This document shows, piece by piece, positions 53,726-63,954 of a stretch of DNA of 64,000 nt. The stretch is from Halalkalibacter okhensis (GTDB lineage Bacteria; Bacillota; Bacilli; Bacillales; Bacillaceae_D). The first letter of the stretch is position 1. Each line of letters begins with the position of its first letter. Where the stretch lies: NCBI RefSeq assembly GCF_000787375.1, contig NZ_JRJU01000005.1, positions 1-64,000 of the forward strand, read 5' to 3'. Made by a program: the position numbers and the translations under genes. Below the pieces are notes generated by a model. It searched no databases, was not told where the DNA came from, and saw only the letters and a program-made list of their open reading frames with translations.

Positions 53726-53938
53726 ATGCGTCGTCGATTTGGACGTTTTCATCATCATCATTATAATCATAACAAGCCAGGCTGGTGGCTAAAAATACGA
53801 GCAATATTTGCTCAAATTCTTGTTCCGCTCATCTTTTTTCAACTATTACGTACCCTGCTTTTACCAACTACATTTGATATGATTTTGCTAACGCTAATGA
53901 TCGTTATGTACTTTTCCATTACATTACGCCTCATATAA
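53726..53938 (+). CDS. His-rich small membrane protein
   Basis: A 70-residue protein. The basic N-terminus holds FHHHHYNHNKPGWW, and residues 25-68 form one or two membrane helices. GAGGTG lies 5 nt before the ATG. I do not recognise the family. It sits between ysxE and valS on the opposite strand, in a sporulation neighbourhood, and a SigmaK-like promoter precedes it. The His cluster could bind metal, but this is speculation. Confidence 0.65.
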   Translation: MRRRFGRFHHHHYNHNKPGWWLKIRAIFAQILVPLIFFQLLRTLLLPTTFDMILLTLMIVMYFSITLRLI

Positions 53939-53942
53939 AACA

Positions 53943-53976
53943 GAAAAAACGTTCTCTTTATGAAAAGAGAACGCTA
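53943..53976 (-). terminator. Terminator of spoVID-ysxE (bidirectional stem)
   Basis: AGCGTTCTCTTT-TCAT-AAAGAGAACG followed by TTTTTT on the minus strand. It overlaps the ysxE stop and also lies 5 nt after the plus-strand small gene. Confidence 0.82.
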
Positions 53977-55002
53977 CTGATCCATTTGCTGTGCTTGCTG
54001 TTGCTCTTGAATGATAATAAGCTTTTGCGTCAGTCGCTGAACCCTGCGCATTGACGTAAGACGCTTTTCAACTCTTTGGACATGCTCAAATTCTCGCATG
54101 GTCCCTTTACCAGCAACGTATGCATCAACGGCAAAAGCGATCGGCTCTGGGAAGTTTAAATAGGCACATATTAAGTGCTTTTCTTCCTCTAACAATGGCA
54201 GATGTCGTTCATAATTCATAAACCATTGCAGAACCTCTTCTTCGACCCAATATGCATATTTAAAACTGTATCGGCAAAAGCTTGCCAAATCCCGAGATGG
54301 TGTATCAATCCCCGCTCGTTCAAAATTAAGCAACATCGGTTCATTTTCTGGTGAGAAAAAAGAATGGGATCGATTGACTCTGCCATGACATAAAACGGTA
54401 CGGTATTTCCCCTTCTCTAAACAAATGTCATACCACTTCTTTAAATGTTCCTTTGCGGCTTCTGCCATTTGATCGAGCATATAGGCGTGTGTAATAAACG
54501 TTAATTCAAAAGGAGACATATATGTCTTTTGTTCTGCCTGATCCGCGAACCGTTTTAATTCAAGCTGGCGCATTTCCCAGCGATGAAGCAATTGATGATA
54601 AGCTTCTTCTACATTTTCCTTGACAAAAGGCTGCGTTTTAACCGTCAAACGATGGATGACACCTAGTTGAGAGGCCAGCTTTTGCTCTTGTGATTCTTTG
54701 GCTGTATACTCAATTGGCTCGATCCATGGCATAAGATAATACGTATGTCTACCTGTTGATAGAGTATACTCTCCATATTTAGTTGGTAGAATTGGAATTG
54801 CTTTATTAAAGCCAAGCTTTGATAACCTCCTCAAAGCATGAATAAATTCATCCGCCTGATGTCTTCCCATCGTTGTCTCTTTTAACGCATACACACCATG
54901 ATTAGTTGTTATTTTTTTTATTTTCCCGAAATCTTCAATTCGTTGTGGATAAAGATCATAATAAAAGAGCACAGAATCATAGGGTGATTGTGCTTGAATC
55001 AT
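53974..55002 (-). CDS. ysxE: YsxE, CotS-related spore coat kinase-like protein
   Basis: A 342-residue protein of the CotS/YsxE family with an aminoglycoside-phosphotransferase-like fold. The N-lobe has YALKETTM. The catalytic-loop-like segment LCHGRVNRSHSFFS and LLNFERAGIDTPSRDLASF stand where HGDxxxxN and the DFD-type metal site normally occur. The altered residues suggest a pseudokinase. In B. subtilis ysxE follows spoVID. It overlaps the preceding gene by 4 nt. Confidence 0.88.
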   Translation of the reverse strand: MIQAQSPYDSVLFYYDLYPQRIEDFGKIKKITTNHGVYALKETTMGRHQADEFIHALRRLSKLGFNKAIPILPTKYGEYTLSTGRHTYYLMPWIEPIEYTAKESQEQKLASQLGVIHRLTVKTQPFVKENVEEAYHQLLHRWEMRQLELKRFADQAEQKTYMSPFELTFITHAYMLDQMAEAAKEHLKKWYDICLEKGKYRTVLCHGRVNRSHSFFSPENEPMLLNFERAGIDTPSRDLASFCRYSFKYAYWVEEEVLQWFMNYERHLPLLEEEKHLICAYLNFPEPIAFAVDAYVAGKGTMREFEHVQRVEKRLTSMRRVQRLTQKLIIIQEQQQAQQMDQ

Positions 55003-55910
55003 TGTGTTAACACCTTCTTTTTCTTATCTATGAGTGAGCTAATCACTTGAACGAGCTCTTTTGATCGTTCCCATTCACTTGACACTTTTTGTAACTCTTC
55101 TGCTATTTCCTGATCGGTAACATTTCGTTTCACAACGGCTATCAAGCGGTCAAGCTCATATACTTTTAGACACTCTATTAATAGTACCAGTGCTTGGTCT
55201 CTTGACACCTTTTCATGTTCAATGATTGCTGAAACTAATCGAGTCAATGATTCCTTCCCGTATTCCTCTAGCCAACTTGATAAGAACTCCCGTAATGAAT
55301 AATAACCTAACTCAGGGTTTTGTTTTGACCCATACCAAATGATGACATCATACACTTTCTTCACTTGATCTGACGATGAAACCGGATCGATTAATGGAAT
55401 CTTTTCCTCTTTTACTTGCTCTTTAAGCATCCTTGCTTTCTTCATCCGTTGATCGGATTCACGAAGAAGTGCTCGGATAAAGGCCCTATCTTTTTCATTA
55501 AAATAAGACAAATGAGAGTACAAAGTACGAAATTCGGGTTCTTTTCTTGGTTTCGGTTTTATATCTGGGGCTGCATGAAGTCCGTAATGAATCATATTTC
55601 CGATCAGTTGCCCGATTTTGTCTTCCTTCTTTAAGGGTTGAAATGGTTGCTCCAAGTCATCATGAACAGTAACCCATCCTTCTTTCCACTCAATTGCTGG
55701 GGCTTGCTCCTTATTTCTTATCATTCGGTCGGTTAGCATATAGGGCGTGACACTACATTTGTCACGCCACGTAATATGCCAATCAAGGAGGGCTTTATCG
55801 GACCAATAGCGCAACCTTTTTCGACCATGGTCTGTCTCTATCAATGCTTCATTAACAAATTTTACGTCTCGCCATTGATAATTCTCCTTCAGCCATTCCA
55901 ACAATTCCAT
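54999..55910 (-). CDS. Unknown protein with kinase-like N-lobe, between spoVID and ysxE
   Basis: A 303-residue protein not recognised by name. The first 90 residues (ETDHGRKRLRYWSDKALLDWH, YMLTDRMIRNKEQAPAIEW) read like a degenerate CotS/YsxE N-lobe. The rest is charged and helical (about 125-300), with no catalytic loop. It is coupled to ysxE by an ATGA overlap and is 15 nt after spoVID, so it is probably a spore-coat morphogenesis protein. B. subtilis has no gene at this point. Confidence 0.65.
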   Translation of the reverse strand: MELLEWLKENYQWRDVKFVNEALIETDHGRKRLRYWSDKALLDWHITWRDKCSVTPYMLTDRMIRNKEQAPAIEWKEGWVTVHDDLEQPFQPLKKEDKIGQLIGNMIHYGLHAAPDIKPKPRKEPEFRTLYSHLSYFNEKDRAFIRALLRESDQRMKKARMLKEQVKEEKIPLIDPVSSSDQVKKVYDVIIWYGSKQNPELGYYSLREFLSSWLEEYGKESLTRLVSAIIEHEKVSRDQALVLLIECLKVYELDRLIAVVKRNVTDQEIAEELQKVSSEWERSKELVQVISSLIDKKKKVLTQ

Positions 55911-55925
55911 GTTGTAACTCCTTTT

Positions 55926-57158
55926 TTAAGACTCTGTGCTAACCGGTATATAAAGAATTTGCCCTTCTTCTACCTGCTCCCCTTGCAAGCGATTCATTCT
56001 TACAATTTGACTCGTACTAATAGAATACCGATCAGCTATCGTGTCTAATGATTCATTTTCTTGAATGATGCACATTCTCCACTTTGAAAATCTCTCTTCT
56101 CCTTTTGAGAGCATTTTTGTTAAGTATAGAGCGTTTTCCTCACGAGGAGTCGGTGCTTTCCCTTGTGCTTCAACCGATTCTTCTTCCTCTGGACGGTCTT
56201 CTAATACTGATTCTTCCGCTAGTTCTTTTAATGGATTTAAATTGATTTTCGTTTCACGCTGTGTTGGTACTTCTCTTTCTTCTTCTACTTCTACTATTTC
56301 CTCTATCTCTTCTACCTCTCCTGCTGTCTCAAGAGTTGGTTCAGTAGCTTCAATTTCATCCGCTTCTACTTCCTCTTCTCGTTCAGCTTGTTCCGCTGCA
56401 GCCTCTGTATATAATTCTTTGTGTGAGTCATTAGATGTCAAAGTAGGTTCCTCCTCTTTTGGTTGCTCATATCTTGATGTTGGAGCTCCCGCCATTGTAG
56501 GTGGTTTTTCATGATGTTGGAAAGGTTCGGCATTGAATGGTGGCGATACTGCTAATTGTTCTGCGGGCTCATTTCGTACGGGTACCTCAGGTTCAGGGCG
56601 CCTTTTCGCCTCAAAGGAAAATGCTGTTGGGATCGCCTCTTCTTCAGGCTCAGATTGCTGTAATGCCGCTGCTTTTTCGATTTCTTTTTCTACACGTTTT
56701 TCAACCGTTTCTTGATGCTGCGTCATACCAGAGATACTAATATCAGCTGTTAGCTGAATGCAGCTTCTCTCCGGTAAATCATAATCAAAAGAGTCGACCT
56801 CCACATAGACATCATCAAGATTTTGGATTCTACTTAATGGGATCGTTACATCAATCGGGAAAAAGTGTTTGATTTGTCCAGAACCATCTGCTGCAATCGT
56901 TACATCGCCTGCAGAACGAAAAGAAACTTGTTGTTCAAGCGTCTGATAGTTATCACTAGAAGAATCATCTGTGCCTGTAGGACGATATTCCCCAACGAGA
57001 CGTAAACCACCCCGGATATATACATGATGATCTTTTTCTTCAATAACAATTTCAGGCTCAAGAGACATACCTAAGATTTCCTCTACTTCTTGACCTTTAT
57101 TTAACCAAACCGATTCCTCAATCGAAAATGATAACTTAGACGGGTGTTCTTGTGTCAC
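55926..57158 (-). CDS. spoVID: SpoVID, spore coat encasement protein
   Basis: A protein of about 410 residues. The N-terminal beta-rich domain has LSFSIEESVWLNKGQEVEEIL. A long acidic low-complexity middle (about 170-345) follows, then a C-terminal LysM domain (about 362-405, ENESLDTIADRYSISTSQIVRMN). SpoVID drives coat encasement and recruits SafA; the LysM domain can bind lipid II or peptidoglycan. The GTG at 57158 is 7 nt after GAGGAGGA; fifteen open codons upstream are disfavoured. It follows hemL but behind a terminator. Confidence 0.92.
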   Translation of the reverse strand: MTQEHPSKLSFSIEESVWLNKGQEVEEILGMSLEPEIVIEEKDHHVYIRGGLRLVGEYRPTGTDDSSSDNYQTLEQQVSFRSAGDVTIAADGSGQIKHFFPIDVTIPLSRIQNLDDVYVEVDSFDYDLPERSCIQLTADISISGMTQHQETVEKRVEKEIEKAAALQQSEPEEEAIPTAFSFEAKRRPEPEVPVRNEPAEQLAVSPPFNAEPFQHHEKPPTMAGAPTSRYEQPKEEEPTLTSNDSHKELYTEAAAEQAEREEEVEADEIEATEPTLETAGEVEEIEEIVEVEEEREVPTQRETKINLNPLKELAEESVLEDRPEEEESVEAQGKAPTPREENALYLTKMLSKGEERFSKWRMCIIQENESLDTIADRYSISTSQIVRMNRLQGEQVEEGQILYIPVSTES

Positions 57159-57218
57159 GTTGCATTCCTCCTCATCGAATTCTCTACCTTCTGCTACGGT
57201 CATAGTCAGTACAATATC

Positions 57219-57247
57219 ACTCTATGACAAGTTCTATTGCAATATGC
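57219..57247 (-). promoter_or_regulatory. Candidate SigmaE promoter of spoVID
   Basis: Minus strand GCATATT (57241-57247), 14 bp, CATAGAGT (57219-57226), a fair match to the SigmaE consensus. spoVID is SigmaE-dependent in B. subtilis. Confidence 0.5.
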
Positions 57248-57257
57248 AAGTTAACGA

Positions 57258-57305
57258 TAAAAAAAGCCTATTCATTACGACAAATCTGTAATGAATAGGC
57301 TTTTC
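57258..57305 (-). terminator. Strong intrinsic terminator of the hem operon
   Basis: AAGCCTATTCATTAC pairs with GTAATGAATAGGCTT, followed by a T-run, just after the hemL stop. Confidence 0.92.
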
Positions 57306-57308
57306 TTG

Positions 57309-58595
57309 CTATTTTAATTTTGAAAATGCTACTTCTGCAGCGGCAATCGTTTGATCGATATCCTTTTCCGTGTGCTTAGTTGATAAGAACATTCCTTCAA
57401 ACTGAGATGGAGGTAATGAAATACCTTGGTTTAACATCTCTTGGAAATATTTCGTGAAATAATCTAAATTTGAAGTGGACGCCTTCTCAAAGTTAATCAC
57501 TTTCTCATCCGTGAAGAAAAATCCAACCATTGAACCCGCTCGGTTAATTGAATGAGGAATATCATGTTTAGTTGCTGCAGCGGATAAACCATTGGCTAAA
57601 CGCTTGGCAAGCTGTTCAAAACGGTCATAATCTGCTTCTGTTAATTGAGCTAACGTCTCATAACCTGCCGTCATGGCAAGTGGGTTTCCAGATAACGTTC
57701 CTGCTTGATAAATCGGGCCACTTGGTGCTATTTGTTCCATAATTTCACGCTTCCCACCATAGGCTCCAACTGGCAAGCCACCACCAATCACTTTTCCAAG
57801 ACACGTAAGGTCAGGTGTTACGCCAAGCTTCCCTTGAGCACAATTGTAGCCAACACGGAACCCTGTCATAACTTCATCAAAAATAAGTAGTGTACCATTT
57901 TCTTCTGTAATCTCACGTAGTTCCTCAAGGAATCCTGGCTCTGGTGGGACAACACCCATGTTACCAGCAACTGGTTCAACGATCACACCAGCAATATCAT
58001 CCCCGAATTCTTTAAACGCATAGCGAACACTCTCTAGGTCGTTGTAAGGAACGGTTAATGTATTCTTAGCAACTGATTCAGGGACACCAGGACTATCTGG
58101 TAAGCCAAGTGTTGCTACACCAGATCCTGCTTTAATGAGCAATGAGTCCCCATGCCCGTGATAACAACCAACAAATTTCAGGATTTTATTGCGTCCAGTA
58201 TAACCTCTTGCTAAGCGAAGGGCACTCATCGTTGCTTCAGTCCCCGAGTTTACCATTCTCACAACTTCAATTGACGGAACTCTCTCAATCACCAATTCTG
58301 CAAGCTTTGTCTCAAGTTCACTTGGAGCCCCAAAGCTTGTCCCTTTTTCTGCTACTTCTTTTAAGGAGGCAACGACTTGTTCATCGGCATGCCCTAAAAT
58401 AAGAGGCCCCCATGATAACACATAATCAATGTATTCATTTCCATCAATATCATAAATTTTCGAACCGACTCCACGTTCCATATAAACCGGATCCATTTTC
58501 ACCGATTTAAACGCACGAACGGGGCTATTTACCCCACCTGGCATTACTGGTTTTGCTTTTGCAAATGCTTCTTTTGACTTTGTATATGTACGCAT
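57309..58595 (-). CDS. hemL: Glutamate-1-semialdehyde aminotransferase
   Basis: A 428-residue PLP enzyme that converts glutamate-1-semialdehyde to 5-aminolevulinate. Cofactor motifs are [26 protein letters not shown] and the PLP lysine in [20 protein letters not shown] lies 7 nt before the ATG. It is the last gene of hemAXCDBL, 15 nt after hemB. Confidence 0.97.
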   Translation of the reverse strand: MRTYTKSKEAFAKAKPVMPGGVNSPVRAFKSVKMDPVYMERGVGSKIYDIDGNEYIDYVLSWGPLILGHADEQVVASLKEVAEKGTSFGAPSELETKLAELVIERVPSIEVVRMVNSGTEATMSALRLARGYTGRNKILKFVGCYHGHGDSLLIKAGSGVATLGLPDSPGVPESVAKNTLTVPYNDLESVRYAFKEFGDDIAGVIVEPVAGNMGVVPPEPGFLEELREITEENGTLLIFDEVMTGFRVGYNCAQGKLGVTPDLTCLGKVIGGGLPVGAYGGKREIMEQIAPSGPIYQAGTLSGNPLAMTAGYETLAQLTEADYDRFEQLAKRLANGLSAAATKHDIPHSINRAGSMVGFFFTDEKVINFEKASTSNLDYFTKYFQEMLNQGISLPPSQFEGMFLSTKHTEKDIDQTIAAAEVAFSKLK

Positions 58596-58610
58596 GACTT
58601 TGCTCCCTTC

Positions 58611-59594
58611 TTATTGATCTTCTCGTAACCAACGAACAGCATCTTTCGCATGGTACGTCAATATTAAATCGGCACCTGCACGCTTCATGCTTGTAAGCTT
58701 CTCTAACACAATTTCTTTTTCATTGATCCAGCCATTTTGACTAGCTGCTTTGACCATCGAATACTCACCACTAACGTTATAAGCAACAACCGGATAACCA
58801 GAGAAGTCCTTTACTTCTCGGATCACATCCAAATAAGAAAGCGCTGGTTTCACTATAAGGAAATCGGCCCCTTCATCCATATCCGACTCTGCTTCGCGAA
58901 TGGCTTCTAGGCGATTGGCTGGGTCCATTTGGTACGTTTTGCGATCTCCAAACTTTGGTGAACTATGAGCGGCATCGCGAAACGGGCCATAAAACGCAGA
59001 AGAGTATTTCACGGCATAAGACATGATTGGTACATCCGTATAGCCTGCTGAATCTAACCCATAACGAATCGCAGCTACAAAGCCGTCCATCATATTAGAA
59101 GGAGCTATAATATCAGCTCCAGCTTCAGCTTGAGATACAGCCGTTTTTGCAAGCAAATCAAGGGTACGATCATTTAATACTTTGCCTTCCTCAATCACAC
59201 CACAGTGACCGTGATCTGTAAATTGACATAAGCATGTATCAGCAATAACCGTTAGTTCAGGGTGATTTTCTTTAATTTGACGAATCGCTTTTTGAACAAT
59301 TCCTTGATCATGGAAAGCAGATGAACCAACATCGTCTTTTGAGTTTGGGACACCAAATACGATGATGGCTGGAATTCCAAGTTCTACTACTTCATTTACT
59401 TCAGCATCTATTAAATCTAAAGACCACTGATAAACTCCCGGCATAGATGGTACTTCATTTTTTTCGTTTGACCCTTCTGTCACAAAGATCGGATAAATAA
59501 AATCTTCACGATGTAAATGTGTTTCTCTTACCATACTACGAACACTAGCACTTTGTCTTAGTCTGCGATGACGGCGAAATGACAGATCTTTCAT
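58611..59594 (-). CDS. hemB: Porphobilinogen synthase
   Basis: A 327-residue TIM-barrel enzyme that condenses two 5-aminolevulinate molecules. The zinc-site cysteines are in [14 protein letters not shown], and the Schiff-base lysines are in [18 protein letters not shown] and [12 protein letters not shown]. It overlaps the hemD stop by 4 nt. Confidence 0.97.
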   Translation of the reverse strand: MKDLSFRRHRRLRQSASVRSMVRETHLHREDFIYPIFVTEGSNEKNEVPSMPGVYQWSLDLIDAEVNEVVELGIPAIIVFGVPNSKDDVGSSAFHDQGIVQKAIRQIKENHPELTVIADTCLCQFTDHGHCGVIEEGKVLNDRTLDLLAKTAVSQAEAGADIIAPSNMMDGFVAAIRYGLDSAGYTDVPIMSYAVKYSSAFYGPFRDAAHSSPKFGDRKTYQMDPANRLEAIREAESDMDEGADFLIVKPALSYLDVIREVKDFSGYPVVAYNVSGEYSMVKAASQNGWINEKEIVLEKLTSMKRAGADLILTYHAKDAVRWLREDQ

Positions 59595-60382
59595 GATAAC
59601 TCTCCTCCTCTTGAATGGATGACGATTTGTTCTACTAAATGTTCAATTGTATAAATAGGTGGAACAATCGTTACGTTCAATCCGTTTTTGACTGCGGTAT
59701 GAGCTGCGATCGGCCCAATACAAGCAATCGTTGACTGGAATTCACGCTGTTCATATTTAAGCTGATTATGTAGCTTTATGTAATGCATAACAGTGGAAGA
59801 GCTAGTAAAAGTGATATAGTCCAGTTTCTTATGTACAATCAGAGCTCTGTGTAACTGCTCTTTTGCCAATTTTGGGCAGACCGTTTCATAAACAAATAGA
59901 TCTGTTACAATTGCCCCCATTTGAGATAATTGATGAATCAAGTCCAGTCTTCCTAAATTACCTCGAGCTACAATAACCCGCTCACCTTTTTTAATGTGCC
60001 CTCTTAAAGCTTCTACTAGCCCTTCGGCAACGTATTCCTTAGGGACAATCGTTGCTTTTAAACCGAAGCTTTCTAGCGTTTGTTTCGTTTTTTCCCCTAC
60101 TACAGCAATATTTATTGCCGTAAAGTCAAACGCCTGCTTTACGTCCTGGAGCTGTTGCATAAAGAAACGGACTCCATTAGTACTTGTAAAAATAAGCCAC
60201 TGGTAATTTTGCAAATTGCTTACTGTTCGTTGAACATGCTGATGATTGGTTGATTGAAATTCAATCAAAGGGACTTCAATTGCCACTCCTCCATGTCTTT
60301 CAATCAACCTTGATAAATCTTGCGCTTGGTCCTTTGCTCGTGTAACGAGAACCGTCTTACCAGCTAAAGGTCCATTTCTCAT
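59591..60382 (-). CDS. hemD: Uroporphyrinogen-III synthase
   Basis: A 263-residue two-domain enzyme that closes and inverts ring D of hydroxymethylbilane. Recognised by [13 protein letters not shown] at the start, [13 protein letters not shown], and [15 protein letters not shown]. Sequence conservation is low in this family, but gene order (hemC-hemD-hemB) is decisive. Both ends overlap neighbours by 4 nt. Confidence 0.95.
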   Translation of the reverse strand: MRNGPLAGKTVLVTRAKDQAQDLSRLIERHGGVAIEVPLIEFQSTNHQHVQRTVSNLQNYQWLIFTSTNGVRFFMQQLQDVKQAFDFTAINIAVVGEKTKQTLESFGLKATIVPKEYVAEGLVEALRGHIKKGERVIVARGNLGRLDLIHQLSQMGAIVTDLFVYETVCPKLAKEQLHRALIVHKKLDYITFTSSSTVMHYIKLHNQLKYEQREFQSTIACIGPIAAHTAVKNGLNVTIVPPIYTIEHLVEQIVIHSRGGELS

Positions 60383-61315
60383 CCTTCGTCTAGCTCTTTC
60401 TTTACTTGGTCAAGAATTTCCTTCGCTCCTTGATCTAGCAACAGCTGTGATGCTAGTTCTCCTACCGTAACTGGATCAGCTCCTTGAACCGTTTCCTTTA
60501 ACAAGACCTTTCCATCAGGTGATCCAACCAAAGCGGTAAGCTGCACTTCATTGCTATCATTAATCGTTGCGTAACCTGCAATTGGCACTTGGCATCCACC
60601 TTCCATTCGATTTAAGAAGGTACGTTCAGCTGTTACCGTACGAGCGGTATGATCATTATTAATATGTTGTAACAATTCGATTAAATCTTCATCATCAGAA
60701 CGACATTCTAGTCCTAAAGCACCTTGCCCTACAGCGGGAACACACATGGTCTCATCGAGATATTCTGTGATTAAATCATCTGGGAATCCTAACCGTTTAA
60801 TACCAGCTACCGCTAAGATGATTGCATCAAACTCTTCTTCTTTTAACTTTCTTAACCTTGTTTCCACATTTCCACGAATCCATTTCACTTCAAGATCAGG
60901 GCGCGCTGCTAAGATCTGGGCAGAACGCCTTAAGCTGCTCGTACCAATAATCGAACCAGATGGTAGATCCGCTAATTTTACATGATCATTTGAAATGAAT
61001 GCATCACGTGGATCTTCGCGCTCTGTAATGGCTGCAAGCGCAAAACCCTCTTGTAGCACAGACGGAACATCTTTCATGCTATGAACTGCCAAATCGATTT
61101 GTCCATCAGCCAATGCTTGTTCAATTTCTTTCACGAATAATCCCTTTCCACCTACTTTAGAAAGGGTCACATCTAGAATTTTGTCACCTTTTGTGACGAT
61201 TTTTTTTCACTTCAAACTCATAAGGCAATCCTGTCTTTTTCAGTTGTTCAATTACCCAATCGGTTTGTACAAGAGCTAGGTTGCTCTTTCTTGATCCAAT
61301 TACAATTTTACGCAT
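60379..61315 (-). CDS. hemC: Hydroxymethylbilane synthase, frameshifted in an A8 tract
   Basis: The full gene starts at ATG 61315 (AGGAGG 5 nt upstream) and reads [19 protein letters not shown], a perfect HemC N-terminus. The frame then breaks at 61200-61207, where the coding strand has eight A. Seven A would give [24 protein letters not shown] and an intact 311-residue enzyme. The downstream frame alone (from 61170) lacks the first 48 residues. The dipyrromethane cysteine is in [11 protein letters not shown]. It could be a sequencing error, a real mutation or slippage. It is separated from hemX by a repeat element. Confidence 0.92.
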
Positions 61316-61379
61316 AAAATCCTCCTGTTTTTTACTTACATTTTGGACTATTTATTCATATTTTAAAAGGTTTTTAGTT

Positions 61380-61701
61380 AGCCGAAACAGAAAAAGGGAA
61401 GTTCGTCCTTTTTCCTGAGTTTGCTGGTAACTCGTGGCAGTGGCTTCACTCGCCGTGCGCCTTTTGAGAAGATCGCTCGAATGGCTTAAAACATAGCATC
61501 CGCTTCTCTCATTGCTTAGCAGTAACAGAAAAAGATTAGTGCGTCCTTTTTCCTGAGTTTGCTGGTAACTCGGTGGCAGTGGCTTCACTCGCCGTGCGCC
61601 TTTTGAGAAGATCGCTCAAAAGGCTTAAAACATAACGGCGGCTCCGCTCACTGCTTCGCCGAAACAGAAAAAGGGAAGTTCGTCCTTTTTCTGTTTCGGC
61701 T
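61380..61701. repeat. Modular palindromic repeat, copy C, inside the hem operon
   Basis: This fills the 384-nt gap between hemX and hemC. The outer arms AGCCGAAACAGAAAAAGG (61380-61397) and the exact complement (61684-61701) are 18-bp terminal inverted repeats. A complete hairpin lies at 61658-61701. Two inverted cores (61434-61517, degenerate; 61573-61656, intact) match copies A and B. A degenerate hairpin sits in the middle (about 61518-61560). The right terminus includes part of the hemX stop codon. Hairpins here could weaken hemCDBL transcription. Confidence 0.85.
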
Positions 61702-62515
61702 AATACCACATATGAAACGATGAGTATTGGCCGGATAGGAAGTAGTTGATGAGTAGAACTAGAAATCCGGCTATTCCGAGTAAGGACATGTTGTAGCCTC
61801 TTGATAGTTTGACGACTCTTTGATAAATAAAGACGGCATAAATGCCTAACACAAATAATGAGCTGATTACTTTTGAATCAAAAAATGGTACATATGTAAG
61901 TTGGCTATGTGCCCAAATAAACCCTAGTATAAGGCCAATTAACAAGAAAGGCCATGCAATCATGACGGCAATAAAAGAAAATGAATCTAATTTTGACAGC
62001 GCTCCAAATCGTAACAATCGCTTTCCCCAAACTTTACGCTTTAACATTTGATGTTGAATGACGTACATAATTTGACAGGCAAATGAGAAGGTAAAGGCTG
62101 CATAGGAGAGTATAATGAACGAAATGTGGATGATGAGGAGCTCTGAGGCTAAAAGAGCAGAAAGTGATTCAGGGACATCACCATCAGGTGTAAACAAACT
62201 AAAGGCCATCATACTAAATCCTATGACATTTGTGAATAAGACAAGAAAGTCAACGCGAAAAGACCAGTTGATTGCTAGTGAAAGTGTAACGACAAGCCAA
62301 GCATAGAAAAACAGTCCTTCAAAAGGTGTTAGTAAAGGAACACGATCTAACTCGATAGCCCTAATAACAAAAAAGACCGTTTGAAGTACCCAAACAATAG
62401 AAAGCAACCAGAAGGCCATAATATTGACCTTCCGGTTGTGCTGTAAGAAATCAACGAAATAACCAATTAAGCTAATACTGTATAAAACAATCGTAATAGG
62501 ATAAATCCAATTCAT
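61700..62515 (-). CDS. hemX: HemX, CcsA-like membrane protein of the hem operon
   Basis: A 271-residue protein with about eight membrane helices and CcsA/CcmC-like features (FEGLFFYAWLVVTLSLAINW and the last part with PFFDSKVISSLFVLGIYA). In B. subtilis HemX lowers the cellular amount of HemA. It lies 18 nt after hemA. Its TAG stop (61700-61702) overlaps the end of the repeat element. Confidence 0.93.
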   Translation of the reverse strand: MNWIYPITIVLYSISLIGYFVDFLQHNRKVNIMAFWLLSIVWVLQTVFFVIRAIELDRVPLLTPFEGLFFYAWLVVTLSLAINWSFRVDFLVLFTNVIGFSMMAFSLFTPDGDVPESLSALLASELLIIHISFIILSYAAFTFSFACQIMYVIQHQMLKRKVWGKRLLRFGALSKLDSFSFIAVMIAWPFLLIGLILGFIWAHSQLTYVPFFDSKVISSLFVLGIYAVFIYQRVVKLSRGYNMSLLGIAGFLVLLINYFLSGQYSSFHMWY

Positions 62516-62533
62516 ACGTTTGTCCCTTCTTCC

Positions 62534-63913
62534 CTATGAACGGACAACTGCTGTACGTTGTCTAGATACGTTGACGTATTCTTGTTTATGATTCTCCCAT
62601 TGTTTCTCGGCTTTTTCAATTCGAAGCTCTTCTTCTTGTGAGGCTAATTCATCTTCAAGTGCAAAGATCTTCGTAAAGAGTTCTAATGCTGTATCCGCAT
62701 CTGGCTCAGCAGCAAGCTCTTTCACTCTTGTTACTGGATCACGTAAAAGCTGATTCACAATGCTTTTTGTATGCTTGCGTAACACTTTCATTTCACGCTC
62801 TGATAAGTTTGGAAGCTTTCTTTCAATGCTTTCCATTGTTTCAGCTTGTACAGCAAGTGCTTTTGTTCGAAGAGCTGAAATGATTGGTACGACACCAAGC
62901 GTATTTAGCCACTGCTTAAACTCATCAATCTCGGCTTCGACCATGATTTCAATCTTTTTTGCTTCGCGCTTTCGTTCTGCTAGGTTCGCTTCCACAATAT
63001 TTTGCAAATCATCAATATCATAAAGATATACATCATCAAAATCAGCTATTGCTGGATCGAGATCACGTGGAACAGCAATATCGACCATAAAAAGCGGACG
63101 GCCCTTACGTTTTTTCATAGAACCTTGCATGATGTCTTTTGTTATGACGAAGTCCCGAGCTCCTGTTGAACTAATCAATACATCTGCATCAACTAATGTT
63201 TGTTGGAGTTCTTCAAAAGGACGAGCTTGACCGAGAAAACGAGCGGCAAGCTCAATGGCTTTTGCTTCCGTTCGATTTATCACAGTAATTTGCTTTGCTC
63301 CATTTGCATGCAGATGCTTTGCCGTTAATTCGCTCATTTTTCCTGCACCTAAAATGACTACATGCTTTCCTGAAAAGTCGCCAAATATATTTTTCCCAAG
63401 CTCAACAGCTGCATAGCTAACAGATACAGCGTGAGCTCCAATTTCCGTTCCTGTATGAGCTTTCTTTGCAAGCGTGACTGCTTGTTTGAATAGCTGATTG
63501 AAAATCGTTCCTGTAGCTTGATGTTCTTGAGCTAATAAGAAACTATCTCTTACTTGTCCTAAAATTTGCGTTTCTCCAAGGATCATCGAATCTAACCCAC
63601 AGGAAACACGGAACAAATGCTCAATTGCATGATGATCTTCCCGAATATCTAAATATGGAATGAACTTGTCCTTAGGTAAGTCAAACCACTCTGCCAGAAA
63701 GGATTTTGTGAAATGACGCCCCGTATGCAATTGGTCTGCCACAACATACACTTCTGTCCGGTTACAGGTTGATATAATTGTACATTCTAGAATGCTTTTC
63801 ATCTTGCGTAGTTGTGCCAACGCATTCGGTAGCTCTCCTTCTTGGAACGAGAACTTTTCTCTTAATTCGACAGGAGCTGTTTTGTAATTAAATCCGACAA
63901 CAAGAATATGCAT
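62534..63913 (-). CDS. hemA: Glutamyl-tRNA reductase
   Basis: A 459-residue enzyme that reduces glutamyl-tRNA to glutamate-1-semialdehyde, the first step of C5 heme synthesis. The catalytic cysteine is C50 in STCNRTEVY. The NADPH domain has [17 protein letters not shown] and the C-terminal dimerisation helices follow. The ATG at 63913 is 8 nt after GGGGGTGA; 27 in-frame codons upstream run through the promoter and are rejected. Confidence 0.97.
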   Translation of the reverse strand: MHILVVGFNYKTAPVELREKFSFQEGELPNALAQLRKMKSILECTIISTCNRTEVYVVADQLHTGRHFTKSFLAEWFDLPKDKFIPYLDIREDHHAIEHLFRVSCGLDSMILGETQILGQVRDSFLLAQEHQATGTIFNQLFKQAVTLAKKAHTGTEIGAHAVSVSYAAVELGKNIFGDFSGKHVVILGAGKMSELTAKHLHANGAKQITVINRTEAKAIELAARFLGQARPFEELQQTLVDADVLISSTGARDFVITKDIMQGSMKKRKGRPLFMVDIAVPRDLDPAIADFDDVYLYDIDDLQNIVEANLAERKREAKKIEIMVEAEIDEFKQWLNTLGVVPIISALRTKALAVQAETMESIERKLPNLSEREMKVLRKHTKSIVNQLLRDPVTRVKELAAEPDADTALELFTKIFALEDELASQEEELRIEKAEKQWENHKQEYVNVSRQRTAVVRS

Positions 63914-63954
63914 CCTGACGTTCACCCCCATTGTTAATATCCGTTCAAATCTCT

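Noticed and set aside
61352-61588. 78-codon minus-strand frame between hemX and hemC
   Set aside because: It lies wholly in repeat copy C and its apparent internal protein repeat comes from the DNA repeat.
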